Positions 24,438 to 32,075 of a stretch of 64,000 nucleotides of DNA are shown here, in pieces. The stretch covers positions 1,298,096 to 1,362,095 of the forward strand of contig NZ_JAENJH010000001.1 in assembly GCF_016595675.1 (NCBI RefSeq), given 5' to 3'. Both the position numbers and the translations under genes were made by a program. A model generated the notes under the pieces. It ran no database searches, was not told where the DNA came from, and worked only from the letters and a program-made list of their open reading frames with translations. Source of the stretch: Prauserella cavernicola. GTDB lineage: Bacteria; Actinomycetota; Actinomycetes; Mycobacteriales; Pseudonocardiaceae. Numbering within the stretch: position 1 is the stretch's first letter; every line of letters starts with the position of its first letter.

Positions 24438-25604
24438 TCAGTACGACTTCGGCAGGCCGAGCACGTGCTGCGACACGTAGTTCAGCACCATCTCCTGGCT
24501 GACCGGGGCCAGCCGGAGGATCCGCGACTCCCGGAAGTAGCGCTCGACGTGATATTCCTTCGCGTAACCCATCCCGCCGTGGGTCTGCACCGCCTGGTCG
24601 GCCGCGGCGAACCCGGCGTCGGCGCAGAGGAACTTCGCCATGTTGGCCTCCCGCCCGCAGGAGAGGCCGTTGTCGTAGCGCCACGCGGCGTTGCGGGCCA
24701 TGAGCTCTGCCGCGTCCAGCCGGGTCGCGGCCTCGGCGAGCGGGAACGCGACTCCCTGGTTCTGCCCGATCGGACGGTCGAACACGACACGGTCGTTCGC
24801 GTAGCGCACCGCCCGGCGCAACGCCGCCCTGCCGATCCCGAGCGCCTCGTGCGCGAGCAGGATCCGTTCGGGGTTGAGCCCGTCGAGCAGGTACGTGAAG
24901 CCCTTGCCCTCCTCGCCGACCCTGGCCGAGGCCGGGACGCGCAGCTCGTCGATGAAGACCTCGTAGGAGGGCACCGCGTTGCGGCCGAGCTTCGGGATGG
25001 GTCGCAGCTGCACCGCGTCGGACTCGATGTCGATCAGGAACAGCGACATCCCGTCGGTCGGCTTGCGCACCTCGGCGCGGGGTGTGGTCCTGGCGATCAG
25101 CACCATCTTCTGGGACTGGCCCGCCTTGGTGATCCACACCTTGCGGCCGTTGAGCACGTAGTCGGAGCCGTCCCGGCGGGCGAAGGTGCTGATGCGCGTG
25201 GTGTCGGTGCCCGCGTCGGGCTCGGTGACCCCGAAACAGACGTGCAGGCTGCCGTCCGCGGCGCGCGGCAGGACCTCCTCGCGCAGCTCGGCGCTGCCGT
25301 GTTTGACGATGGTGTTGAGGCCGAAGATCGTCAGGTGCATCGTGCTGCACCCGTTCATGCCCGCGCCGGAGGAGGCCACCTCCTCCAGCAGCAACGACGC
25401 CTCCAGCAGGCCCAGTCCCCCGCCGCCGTAGGCCTCGGGGATCGCGATGCCCAGCCAGCCGCCGTCGGCGAAGGCACGGTAGAAGTCCCAGGGGAACTCG
25501 CCCCGGTCGTCGCGCTCGGCCCAGTACTCGTCGCCGAACCTGGCGGCGAGGTCCCGCGCGGCCTGGCGCAGGTGCCGCTGGTCGTCAGTCAGCTCGAAGT
25601 GCAC
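24438..25604 (-). CDS. Acyl-CoA dehydrogenase
   Basis: A 388-residue flavoprotein: helical N-domain, FAD-binding CFGVTEPDAGTDTTRIS region (about 130-147), VWITKAGQ, and C-terminal helices with THGGMGYAKEYHVERYFRE. The usual catalytic Glu of medium-chain enzymes (YEGT) is replaced by LAPVS, so the base must lie elsewhere, as in other subfamilies. GTG start at 25604. Two IclR-type sites (25616-25651) sit right before the start, so this operon is probably repressed until its acid is present. Confidence 0.87.
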   Translation of the reverse strand: MHFELTDDQRHLRQAARDLAARFGDEYWAERDDRGEFPWDFYRAFADGGWLGIAIPEAYGGGGLGLLEASLLLEEVASSGAGMNGCSTMHLTIFGLNTIVKHGSAELREEVLPRAADGSLHVCFGVTEPDAGTDTTRISTFARRDGSDYVLNGRKVWITKAGQSQKMVLIARTTPRAEVRKPTDGMSLFLIDIESDAVQLRPIPKLGRNAVPSYEVFIDELRVPASARVGEEGKGFTYLLDGLNPERILLAHEALGIGRAALRRAVRYANDRVVFDRPIGQNQGVAFPLAEAATRLDAAELMARNAAWRYDNGLSCGREANMAKFLCADAGFAAADQAVQTHGGMGYAKEYHVERYFRESRILRLAPVSQEMVLNYVSQHVLGLPKSY

Positions 25605-25615
25605 GATGTCCCAAC

Positions 25616-25631
25616 GTCCCTATATAAGAAC
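25616..25631. promoter_or_regulatory. IclR-type 16-bp site 1
   Basis: GTCCCTATATAAGAAC. One of four related 16-mers (consensus close to RTTCsTATATAGGAAC) around the IclR gene. It is 11 bp upstream of the acyl-CoA dehydrogenase start and 20 bp, two helical turns, from site 2. Confidence 0.6.
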
Positions 25632-25635
25632 TAGT

Positions 25636-25651
25636 AAACCTATATAGGAAC
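25636..25651. promoter_or_regulatory. IclR-type 16-bp site 2
   Basis: AAACCTATATAGGAAC, containing the perfect palindrome CCTATATAGG. Its CCTATATAGGAAC part differs at one position from the matching 13 bases of site 1. Confidence 0.65.
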
Positions 25652-25698
25652 GTATGGCGTGCCGGGCCGCCCTGTCAACCGCGACCGCGACGGCTATC

Positions 25699-25714
25699 GT
25701 TCGTACATACGAAC
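25699..25714. promoter_or_regulatory. IclR-type 16-bp site 3 (near-perfect palindrome)
   Basis: GTTCGTACATACGAAC, symmetric apart from the central CA; with flanking bases the arms are CGTTCGTA and TACGAACG. It lies 15 bp before the iclR start codon and would serve autoregulation. Confidence 0.72.
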
Positions 25715-25729
25715 GCGTCGGGAGTGGAC

Positions 25730-26455
25730 ATGACCGAATCAGTCGCCAAGTCGCACCGCACGGTCAGCCGGGTGACCGCGATCCTCGAACTGGCGGCGGC
25801 GCAGCCCGGAGTCCGGCTCGGCACACTCGCCTCGGCGCTCGACGCCCCGAAGTCGTCGGTGTTCGGACTGGTCAAGGGCCTGGTGTCGACCGGCTACCTG
25901 GTGGAGGACAACGGCGGCTTCCACCTGGGACCCGCACTGGGGAACCTGCTCACCGCAGAGCGGCCCAACCTCGCCGACGCGGCCCGCCCGACGCTCGAGG
26001 ACCTGCGCGACACCTTCGACGAGACGGCCATGCTCGGCACCAGCGTCGGCGACTCCGTCGTCTACGTCGCGGTCGCCGAGTCGCACCAGCTGATCCGCTA
26101 TTCGCCGCCGCTGCGCCACCGCCGCCCCCTGTACCCGCCGAGCGCGGGCAAGGTGCTGCTGTCGCACTGGAACCCGCGCCAGCGCGAGAACTACCTGCGC
26201 TCGATTCTCGACGACCCGGCCGCGATCGAGCAGGCGACCGCGGAACTCGAGCGCGTGCGCACCGAGGGCGTCGCACTCAACCGCGGTGAGACGCTGCCGG
26301 AGATCAGCGCCACCGCGCGGCCCATCGTGGTGCGTGATCGCACCATCGCCGCCATCGCGGTCGCGGGCCCGACGCCGCGCATCGCCGACCGGCTGCCCGA
26401 GATCGCCGAGGCGCTGATCGAGGCGACCAGGACCGTGGCCGCCAGGCTGGCCTGA
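25730..26455 (+). CDS. IclR family transcriptional regulator
   Basis: A 241-residue IclR protein: N-terminal winged helix (RVTAILELAAAQPGVRLGTLASALDAPKSSVFGLVKGL, about 14-52) and C-terminal effector domain with PPSAGKVLLSHW and ISATARPIVVRD. ATG at 25730 is favoured, with GGGAG 5 bases upstream; GTG at 25724 would add two residues. Divergent from the acyl-CoA dehydrogenase/CaiB operon and upstream of the TRAP operon; its four probable sites cover all three promoters. Confidence 0.86.
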   Translation: MTESVAKSHRTVSRVTAILELAAAQPGVRLGTLASALDAPKSSVFGLVKGLVSTGYLVEDNGGFHLGPALGNLLTAERPNLADAARPTLEDLRDTFDETAMLGTSVGDSVVYVAVAESHQLIRYSPPLRHRRPLYPPSAGKVLLSHWNPRQRENYLRSILDDPAAIEQATAELERVRTEGVALNRGETLPEISATARPIVVRDRTIAAIAVAGPTPRIADRLPEIAEALIEATRTVAARLA

Positions 26456-26540
26456 GCCCCGCGCACCGCCGCACCACCCCGCCACACCCGCCGTTGACAG
26501 TGCGGCGCGTCACTCCTTACGGTGGCATATCGGAACAGCC

Positions 26541-26556
26541 ATTCGTATTTAGGAAC
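26541..26556. promoter_or_regulatory. IclR-type 16-bp site 4
   Basis: ATTCGTATTTAGGAAC, only 9 bp before the dctP-like start codon and overlapping its AGGAAC ribosome-binding region. A protein bound here would block transcription through the leader. Confidence 0.62.
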
Positions 26557-26565
26557 GGTGATGCG

Positions 26566-27642
26566 ATGCGGCACTCACCTCGGCGGTTCGGCGCCTTCGT
26601 GGCGCCCGTCGCGCTGCTGCTGTCTGCCAGTGCCTGCGCTCCCCCTGCGCCCAGTCTCGAGACCGACGGCGTCTACACGCTGAAGGTCGCCGACTCCTAT
26701 CCCGTCGGGCATCCCTTCGCCGAAGCGGGCGCGAGCGTGCTGATGGACCGGGCACGCGAACTCTCCGGCGGCAGGCTGCAGTTCGACTACTTCCCCTCCG
26801 AGCAGATGGGCCATGCCGCGGACCTGCCGTCGCTGATCCGCTCCGGTGTGGTCGACCTGGGTTCGGTGGCACCCGCCTACGCGCCAGCGGAACTGCCACT
26901 GTCCGGCGTCGCGGACCTGCCGGGCCTCGTCGAGGACTCGTGCACGGGCTCACTCGCCTCCGCCGAGCTGATGTCCGAGGGCGGAATCCTCTGGCGGGAG
27001 GACTTCGAGCCCAAGGGATTGCGGCCACTCGTCGTCGGCATGATCCCCGACTACGAGGTGCTCACCGGATCGCGTCCCGTGCGCACGCCGGACGACCTCC
27101 GGGGTCTGCAGCTCCGCTCGTCGGGCGGCACCATCGACCGCACCGTCGAGGGTTTCGGCGCCGCGCCCGTCGGGATGCCCGCCACCGAGATGTACGAGGC
27201 GATCTCGCGCGGCACGGTCGACGGCACCGTGCTCGGCCCGGTCAGCGCCGCGCCTTACCACCTCGAGGAGGTCACCGGCTTCGCCACCACAGGCGCCCGC
27301 CTCGGCAGTTTCACCATGACCTACAGCATCAGCGAGGCCGCGTGGGACGTGCTGCCCGAGGACCTGCGCGACGTGCTGCGGCGCGCGGGCGAGGAAGCCA
27401 CCCGCAGCCTGTGCACGGCGCTGCAGGAGGGCAACGCCGAGGGCAGGGAGGCGATGAGCGAGGCGGGCGTGCAGCTGCACCGCGTCGAAGGAGCCGAGCG
27501 CGACGTCTGGGATCGCGCGACCTCGCCCATCCACGAGCAGTGGACCACCGACATGGAACAGATCGGCAGGCCCGGCACCGCGGCGCTGGCCGAGATGAAG
27601 GACCAGCTCCGAGTGGAACGAGCCTCCGATGACAACGACTGA
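26566..27642 (+). CDS. TRAP transporter solute-binding lipoprotein (DctP-like)
   Basis: A 358-residue binding protein. The N-terminus has Arg residues, a hydrophobic stretch and a lipobox ending LSASAC, after which the mature domain begins (YTLKVADSYPVGHPFAEAG). FPSEQMGHAADLPSLIRSG and a conserved Arg in LRGLQLRSSGG (about 180-190) are typical for carboxylate capture by DctP proteins. ATG at 26566 is chosen because the signal peptide starts there. First gene of the TRAP operon. Confidence 0.87.
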   Translation: MRHSPRRFGAFVAPVALLLSASACAPPAPSLETDGVYTLKVADSYPVGHPFAEAGASVLMDRARELSGGRLQFDYFPSEQMGHAADLPSLIRSGVVDLGSVAPAYAPAELPLSGVADLPGLVEDSCTGSLASAELMSEGGILWREDFEPKGLRPLVVGMIPDYEVLTGSRPVRTPDDLRGLQLRSSGGTIDRTVEGFGAAPVGMPATEMYEAISRGTVDGTVLGPVSAAPYHLEEVTGFATTGARLGSFTMTYSISEAAWDVLPEDLRDVLRRAGEEATRSLCTALQEGNAEGREAMSEAGVQLHRVEGAERDVWDRATSPIHEQWTTDMEQIGRPGTAALAEMKDQLRVERASDDND

Positions 27643-28207
27643 CGCGGGCACACCCGCCGAGCCGGAAACGGTGGCAGGGCAACGGAAAACGCTGCCGGAG
27701 CGAGTCGTCTCCGCGGTCGAGCGGGTGGGCCTCACCATCGCGGCGGGCGCACTGCTCACCATGACCGTGCTGATGGTGGTCGAGACCGCGATGCGCTACT
27801 TCGTCGGCTCGCCGCTGGGCTGGAGCTTCGGGTTCATCCAGGACTACCTGCTGCCCGGCTACTTCTTCCTCGCGCTGGCCTACACGGTGCGCTCCGGCGC
27901 CCACGTGACCATCGACGTCGTTTACCAGCGCTGCCCCGCGGGTGTGCGGACGGCGATGACCGTGATCGCCAGGGTGCTCATGCTCGGGTTCTCCGCGCTG
28001 CTGCTGTGGGCCGGGCTGCTGACGACCCACGAGGCGTGGAGCGCGCACGACATCCCGCCGCCAGGCGGATCCGAGTTCAGCATTCCCACGTGGACGTGGC
28101 ACGTCCTCGTGCCCATCGGGGCAGTGCTGCTGACCGCCCGGCTGCTCGTCGACCTCGTCACCCGGCGAGAGCCGGACCGCACGGACGAGACGGGAGAGAT
28201 CGCCTGA
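27629..28207 (+). CDS. TRAP transporter small permease (DctQ-like)
   Basis: A 192-residue protein with four predicted membrane spans; MRYFVGSPLGWSFGFIQDYLLPGYFFLALAYTVRSGAHVTIDV contains the DctQ hallmark region. It pairs with the large permease to form the Na+-coupled importer. Overlaps the binding-protein gene by 14 bp and shares one base with the next start. Confidence 0.87.
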   Translation: MTTTDAGTPAEPETVAGQRKTLPERVVSAVERVGLTIAAGALLTMTVLMVVETAMRYFVGSPLGWSFGFIQDYLLPGYFFLALAYTVRSGAHVTIDVVYQRCPAGVRTAMTVIARVLMLGFSALLLWAGLLTTHEAWSAHDIPPPGGSEFSIPTWTWHVLVPIGAVLLTARLLVDLVTRREPDRTDETGEIA

Positions 28208-29499
28208 TGTCCGTCGTCATCGTGATCGCCGTGCTGCTGCTGTTGCTGCTCATCCGGATCCCGGTCGGATTCGCCATCGCCATCGCGGGAACTTTGGGTC
28301 TCTACGTCCACAGTGGACTGTCCGTCGTGCTCGGCGTGCTCCAGTCGGCTCCCGCCGCGGCGGTGTCGTCGTACTCACTGTCACCGATCCCGTTGTTCAT
28401 CCTCATGGCCCAGTTCGTGGTGGCGAGCGGGGTCATGGACGATCTCTTCCGCGCCACCCAGGTCTGGGTCGGCAGGATCCGGGGCGGAGCCGGTATCGCC
28501 GCCACCGGTGCGGGTGCGATGTTCGCCGCGGTGTCGGGATCGAGCACCGCGGCCGCGGCCACGCTCGCCCACACCTCCACCACGAAGATGATCGCCTCCG
28601 GCTACAGTCCCCGGATCTCCACCGGGCTCGTCGCCGTCGTCGGCACCCTGGCCGCGATGGTGCCACCCAGCATCATCCTGGTGTTCTACGCCATCCTGGC
28701 CGAGCAGAGCGTCGGACAGGTGCTCGTCGCCGGGTTCCTCCCCGGGGCGATGGTGACGCTCGCGCTCATCGTCACGCTGCTGATCCTCATCAAGGTGAAC
28801 CCGGCCTCGGCTCCTCCCGGTGAGCGGCACGCGTGGAGGGACAAGCTCTCGAGCCTCACCTCGGCGGGCCCGGTGCTGGCGCTGTTCGCGCTCGTGACCG
28901 GAACCGTCTACTTCGGAGTCGCGACGCCGACGGAGGCCGCCGCGCTCGGGTCGCTGGGCGGGTTCGCGATGCTCGTCGCGCGCAAGCGGGCGAGCTGGCA
29001 GGCCATCAAGCACGCGATCGTCGAGACCATCAACGCCAGCGTGATGATCCTGATGATCATCCTCGGCGCCCACATCCTCGGCTACTTCATCACCTCGACC
29101 AGGGTCACGCCCGCCGTCGTGGACTGGGTCGGCTCGCTGAACGTCGCGCCGATCGTCGTCATCATCGTGCTCGCCATCGGCTACGTGATCCTGGGCTTCT
29201 TCCTTGACCAGATCGCCATCCTGGCGTTGACCGTGCCAGTGGTGCTGCCGCTGATCATCGAGCTCGGCTACGACCCGATCTGGTTCGGCGTGCTGATGGT
29301 GCTGCTCGCCGAGATCGGTCTGGTCACCCCGCCACTGGGCCTCAACGTGTTCGTCGTGGCCCGCACCGCGAAGCGGCCCGTCTCGGAGGTCTTCTGGGGC
29401 GCGGCACCGTTCGCACTGGCCGTGGCGGCGGTGGCGGCGCTGCTGATCGCGTTCCCGGAGATCGTGCTCTGGATTCCGGACACCATGGCGGCCGAGTAG
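28207..29499 (+). CDS. TRAP transporter large permease (DctM-like)
   Basis: A 430-residue, 12-span permease: IRIPVGFAIAIAG in the first span, FRATQVWVGRIRGGAGIA, GSSTAAAATLAHTST and VPPSIILVFYAILAEQS are DctM signatures. ATG at 28207 overlaps the DctQ stop by one base. A strong hairpin 4 bp after the stop ends the operon. The cargo is likely an organic acid handled by the CaiB/acyl-CoA dehydrogenase pair. Confidence 0.88.
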   Translation: MSVVIVIAVLLLLLLIRIPVGFAIAIAGTLGLYVHSGLSVVLGVLQSAPAAAVSSYSLSPIPLFILMAQFVVASGVMDDLFRATQVWVGRIRGGAGIAATGAGAMFAAVSGSSTAAAATLAHTSTTKMIASGYSPRISTGLVAVVGTLAAMVPPSIILVFYAILAEQSVGQVLVAGFLPGAMVTLALIVTLLILIKVNPASAPPGERHAWRDKLSSLTSAGPVLALFALVTGTVYFGVATPTEAAALGSLGGFAMLVARKRASWQAIKHAIVETINASVMILMIILGAHILGYFITSTRVTPAVVDWVGSLNVAPIVVIIVLAIGYVILGFFLDQIAILALTVPVVLPLIIELGYDPIWFGVLMVLLAEIGLVTPPLGLNVFVVARTAKRPVSEVFWGAAPFALAVAAVAALLIAFPEIVLWIPDTMAAE

Positions 29500-29502
29500 G
29501 TG

Positions 29503-29536
29503 CTTCGGCGGGGCGCCCACGGGTGCCCCGCCGAAG
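29503..29536. terminator. Hairpin terminator, probably bidirectional
   Basis: Perfect 12-bp stem CTTCGGCGGGGC / GCCCCGCCGAAG with a 10-base loop that can pair further. It starts 4 bp after the dctM stop. It also lies 6 bp beyond the frame-corrected stop (29542) of the leftward gene remnant, so it may serve both. No T-run, as is common in high-GC actinobacteria. Confidence 0.75.
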
Positions 29537-29541
29537 CTCTC

Positions 29542-29780
29542 TCACACGGGGGTGACCAGCAAGATCACGCCCACCTCGGTTCCGCAGTCGACGAACACCG
29601 GTCCGACGCCGTGGCCAGGAACTCGTCGGGTCCCGACCGCAGGATCCGCACGTTCTCCAACGCCGGCTTGTCCGGAAATCCGCCGATCACGGATCGCAAT
29701 CCCTCGCCACCACCGCAACTTCCGGTGATGGTCACCTTCTCGCCGCGCGTGGTGGTGGGGTTGGGACAGACGCGGTTCAC
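29542..29780 (-). pseudogene. Frameshifted small Ig-like/secreted-type protein remnant
   Basis: From GTG at 29780 the frame reads RGEKVTITGSCGGGEGLR and PALENVRILRSGPDEFL, then runs into unlike sequence and stops at 29565. Dropping back one base at about 29615-29619 (a GG where GGG is expected) gives GHGVGPVFVDCGTEVGVIL and a stop at 29542, right against the hairpin terminator. The content looks like the end of an actinobacterial secreted beta-sandwich protein, but no signal peptide is present, since the upstream gene ends here (GTGA overlap). So it looks both 5'-truncated and frameshifted. Confidence 0.45.
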
Positions 29781-30658
29781 ACGTCGTCGGCGATGCCGTC
29801 CAGAACGGCCAGCTCGTCGTCGGGAAGCACGAGGCCGGCGGCGGCGACGTTGTCCCGCAGGTGCTGCACGGACGAGGTTCCGGGGATCAGCAGGAGGTTC
29901 GGCGAGCGCTGCAGCAGCCAGGCCAGCGCCACGGCCATCGGCGTCGTCTCCAGCCGGGCGGCGACCTGGTCCAGCTCGGCGGACTGCAACGGGTTGAAGC
30001 CGCCGAGCGGCCAGAACGCGGCGTAGGAGATGCCCTGCTCGTTCAGCTCGGCGATCAGGGCGTCGTCACGCCGGGTGGCCACGTTGTACCAGTTCTGCAC
30101 GGTCACGACCGGAGCGATCGAGCGGGCCTGCGCCACCTGCTCGGCATCCACGGTGCTGACGCCCAGGTGGCGGATCAGCCCCTCCTGCCGCAGCTCGGCC
30201 AGGGTGCCGAACGCCTCGGCCAGCGACCCGGGCACCGGCGAGTGGCCGTCGGCACCACCACCCCAGCGCAGGTTCACCACGTCGAGCGCGTCGACGCCGA
30301 GGTTGACCAGGTTCTCGTGCACCTGCGCCCGCAGCTGTTCGGGGTCCCGGGCGTGGACCCAGCTCCCCTCGTCGTCGCGCACCGCGCCGACCTTGGTGAC
30401 GATCACGAGGTCGTCCGGGTAGGGCGCGAGCGCCTCGCGGATCAGCCGGTTGGTGACGTGCGGACCGTAGAAGTCCGCCGTGTCGATGTGGCGGATGCCG
30501 GCGTCGAGCGCGGCGCGCAGCACGGCGATCGCCTCGTCCGGGTCGGCGGGAGGGCCGAAGACGCCCGGCCCCGCGAGCTGCATCGCGCCGTAACCGACCC
30601 GCGTGAACTCGAGGTCAGCGACCCGGTAGGTGCCGCCGGGCAGTTCGCTCCCACTCAT
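29777..30658 (-). CDS. Aldo/keto reductase
   Basis: A 293-residue AKR barrel: VGYGAMQLAGPGVFG at the start, DTADFYG with D59 and Y64, VTKVG with K89, and NLRWGG where the tetrad His is replaced by R131, as in YdbC-type reductases. C-terminal LLLIPGTSSVQHLRDN binds NADPH. ATG at 30658 is used; a TTG at 30670 next to GGTGAGGA would add four residues. Substrate unknown. Its stop overlaps the start of a gene remnant. Confidence 0.85.
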   Translation of the reverse strand: MSGSELPGGTYRVADLEFTRVGYGAMQLAGPGVFGPPADPDEAIAVLRAALDAGIRHIDTADFYGPHVTNRLIREALAPYPDDLVIVTKVGAVRDDEGSWVHARDPEQLRAQVHENLVNLGVDALDVVNLRWGGGADGHSPVPGSLAEAFGTLAELRQEGLIRHLGVSTVDAEQVAQARSIAPVVTVQNWYNVATRRDDALIAELNEQGISYAAFWPLGGFNPLQSAELDQVAARLETTPMAVALAWLLQRSPNLLLIPGTSSVQHLRDNVAAAGLVLPDDELAVLDGIADDV

Positions 30659-30781
30659 GCGTTCGTCCAATCCTCACCTGGTGTTGTCTCACTCCCATCG
30701 TCGCCCACGAGCGGACTCCGCGAGAATCGAGCACCACCGTCGAGGGGAAAGCGGACATCGAGGCCCGCTTCCCCCTCGTGC

Positions 30782-32059
30782 TCAGGCCACCTGAACCGGT
30801 GCGGCCGCCGTCCGCGGCGTCCGCACGAGGACGAGCACCGCCAAGGCACCGGCGAGCGTGACGACGCCGGCGAGGACGAAGGCGGTGCTGTAGCTGCCCG
30901 TCGTCTGCACGACCGCGCCCGTCACGATCGGGGCGAGGATCCCGGCGAGGGTGGAGCACATCTGGATCACGCCTGCCAGCCTGCCCGTGTAGCGCGCGGG
31001 CACGAGCGCGACGATCAGCGCCTGGTACTGGTAGCTGGCCAGCAGGAAGAACGTGGCCACACAGACCAGGACCATGCCGAACGTGGGCGAGGTGACGAAC
31101 GGCGACGGGCCGAAACACACGGCGACCGCGACGAGGCAGCCCACGATCATCCACTTGCGTGGCGTCACGAGACTGCCGGTGTTGCGGATCAGCCGGTCCG
31201 CGACCAGGCCTCCCACGATGAGGCCCGCCGTCGCCGCGAACCACGGGATGGTCGCGATGCCACCGAGTTCGGTCTCGGACACGCCCCGAGCGTCCACAAG
31301 GTACTGCGGGTACCAGGTCATGAACATGAACAGCACCCAGGAGTAGGCGAAGAACGCGATCGCCAGCGCCGCGATCCGGACGTCGCGCAACACGCTCCAG
31401 AACCCGGGTCGTGCGGCCTCGTCGCCCGCACCGGTGTCCGCCGACTCGTGGTCGGCTGTGACGAACGCGCGCTCGGCCTCGTCGGCTTTGGGGTGGTCCT
31501 CGGGCCGGTCCCTGGCGATGAACCACCAGGCGGCACACCACACGAGCCCGACAGAGCCGAGCACGACGAACGTCGGCCGCCAGCCGATCGTCGTGCACAT
31601 CAGCACGATCAGCGGCGTCGCGATGATCGGCCCGATCGTCGTGCCGGACTGCGCGAGGTTGAGCATCGTCGAGGTCTGCCTGCGCGGGAACCAGTTCGCC
31701 GTCAGCTTGGTGCTGATCGGCGCCTGCGGTCCCTCGCCCGCACCGAACAGCAGCCTGGCCACGATGAACGACCCCGCGCTCCAGGCGCTCGCGGTGATCG
31801 GAATCGTCAGCGACCACACGAGCATGCACACCGTGTACGCCCGGCGGACACCGATCTTGTCCACCATGAGACCGCCGATGAGGGCGAACGGTGAGTAGGT
31901 CCAGAAGAACGCGCTGAGGATCACTCCCCACACCGCGGGCGAGAAGTCGAACTCGGCGAGAATGAAGGGAGCGGCCACCGACAGCGCGACCCGGTCCCCG
32001 TAGTTGATCAGGCACGCCAGGAAGTTCATCGCGAACACCCGGTAGCGGATCCTGGTCAT
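30782..32059 (-). CDS. MFS transporter, anion:cation symporter (ACS) type
   Basis: A 425-residue 12-span transporter. NYGDRVALSVAAPFILAEF in TM1, GGLMVDKIGVRRAYTVCMLVWS between TM2 and TM3 and LLFGAGEGPQAPISTKLTANWFP in TM4 mark the ACS group, which imports organic anions such as sugar acids and tartrate. ATG at 32059 follows GGAGGT. It begins 16 bp after E1 beta, making E1 alpha-E1 beta-transporter one leftward operon under the LacI-controlled divergent promoter. Confidence 0.85.
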   Translation of the reverse strand: MTRIRYRVFAMNFLACLINYGDRVALSVAAPFILAEFDFSPAVWGVILSAFFWTYSPFALIGGLMVDKIGVRRAYTVCMLVWSLTIPITASAWSAGSFIVARLLFGAGEGPQAPISTKLTANWFPRRQTSTMLNLAQSGTTIGPIIATPLIVLMCTTIGWRPTFVVLGSVGLVWCAAWWFIARDRPEDHPKADEAERAFVTADHESADTGAGDEAARPGFWSVLRDVRIAALAIAFFAYSWVLFMFMTWYPQYLVDARGVSETELGGIATIPWFAATAGLIVGGLVADRLIRNTGSLVTPRKWMIVGCLVAVAVCFGPSPFVTSPTFGMVLVCVATFFLLASYQYQALIVALVPARYTGRLAGVIQMCSTLAGILAPIVTGAVVQTTGSYSTAFVLAGVVTLAGALAVLVLVRTPRTAAAPVQVA

Positions 32060-32075
32060 CGTTGACCTCCGTGCG

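Noticed and set aside
25619..25651. TATATA runs as a plain AT-rich promoter box
   Set aside because: The repeats extend to GAAC on one side with 12 of 13 identity and match sites 3 and 4, so a regulator motif explains them better.
25654..26289. Rightward frame starting ATGGCGTGCCGG before iclR
   Set aside because: It is out of frame with the IclR protein, Arg/Gly-rich, and would overlap the operator at 25699-25714.
26494..26565. Upstream extension of the TRAP binding protein
   Set aside because: The signal peptide and ribosome binding site fit the ATG at 26566; the added residues would precede the Arg-rich signal start and cover the IclR site.
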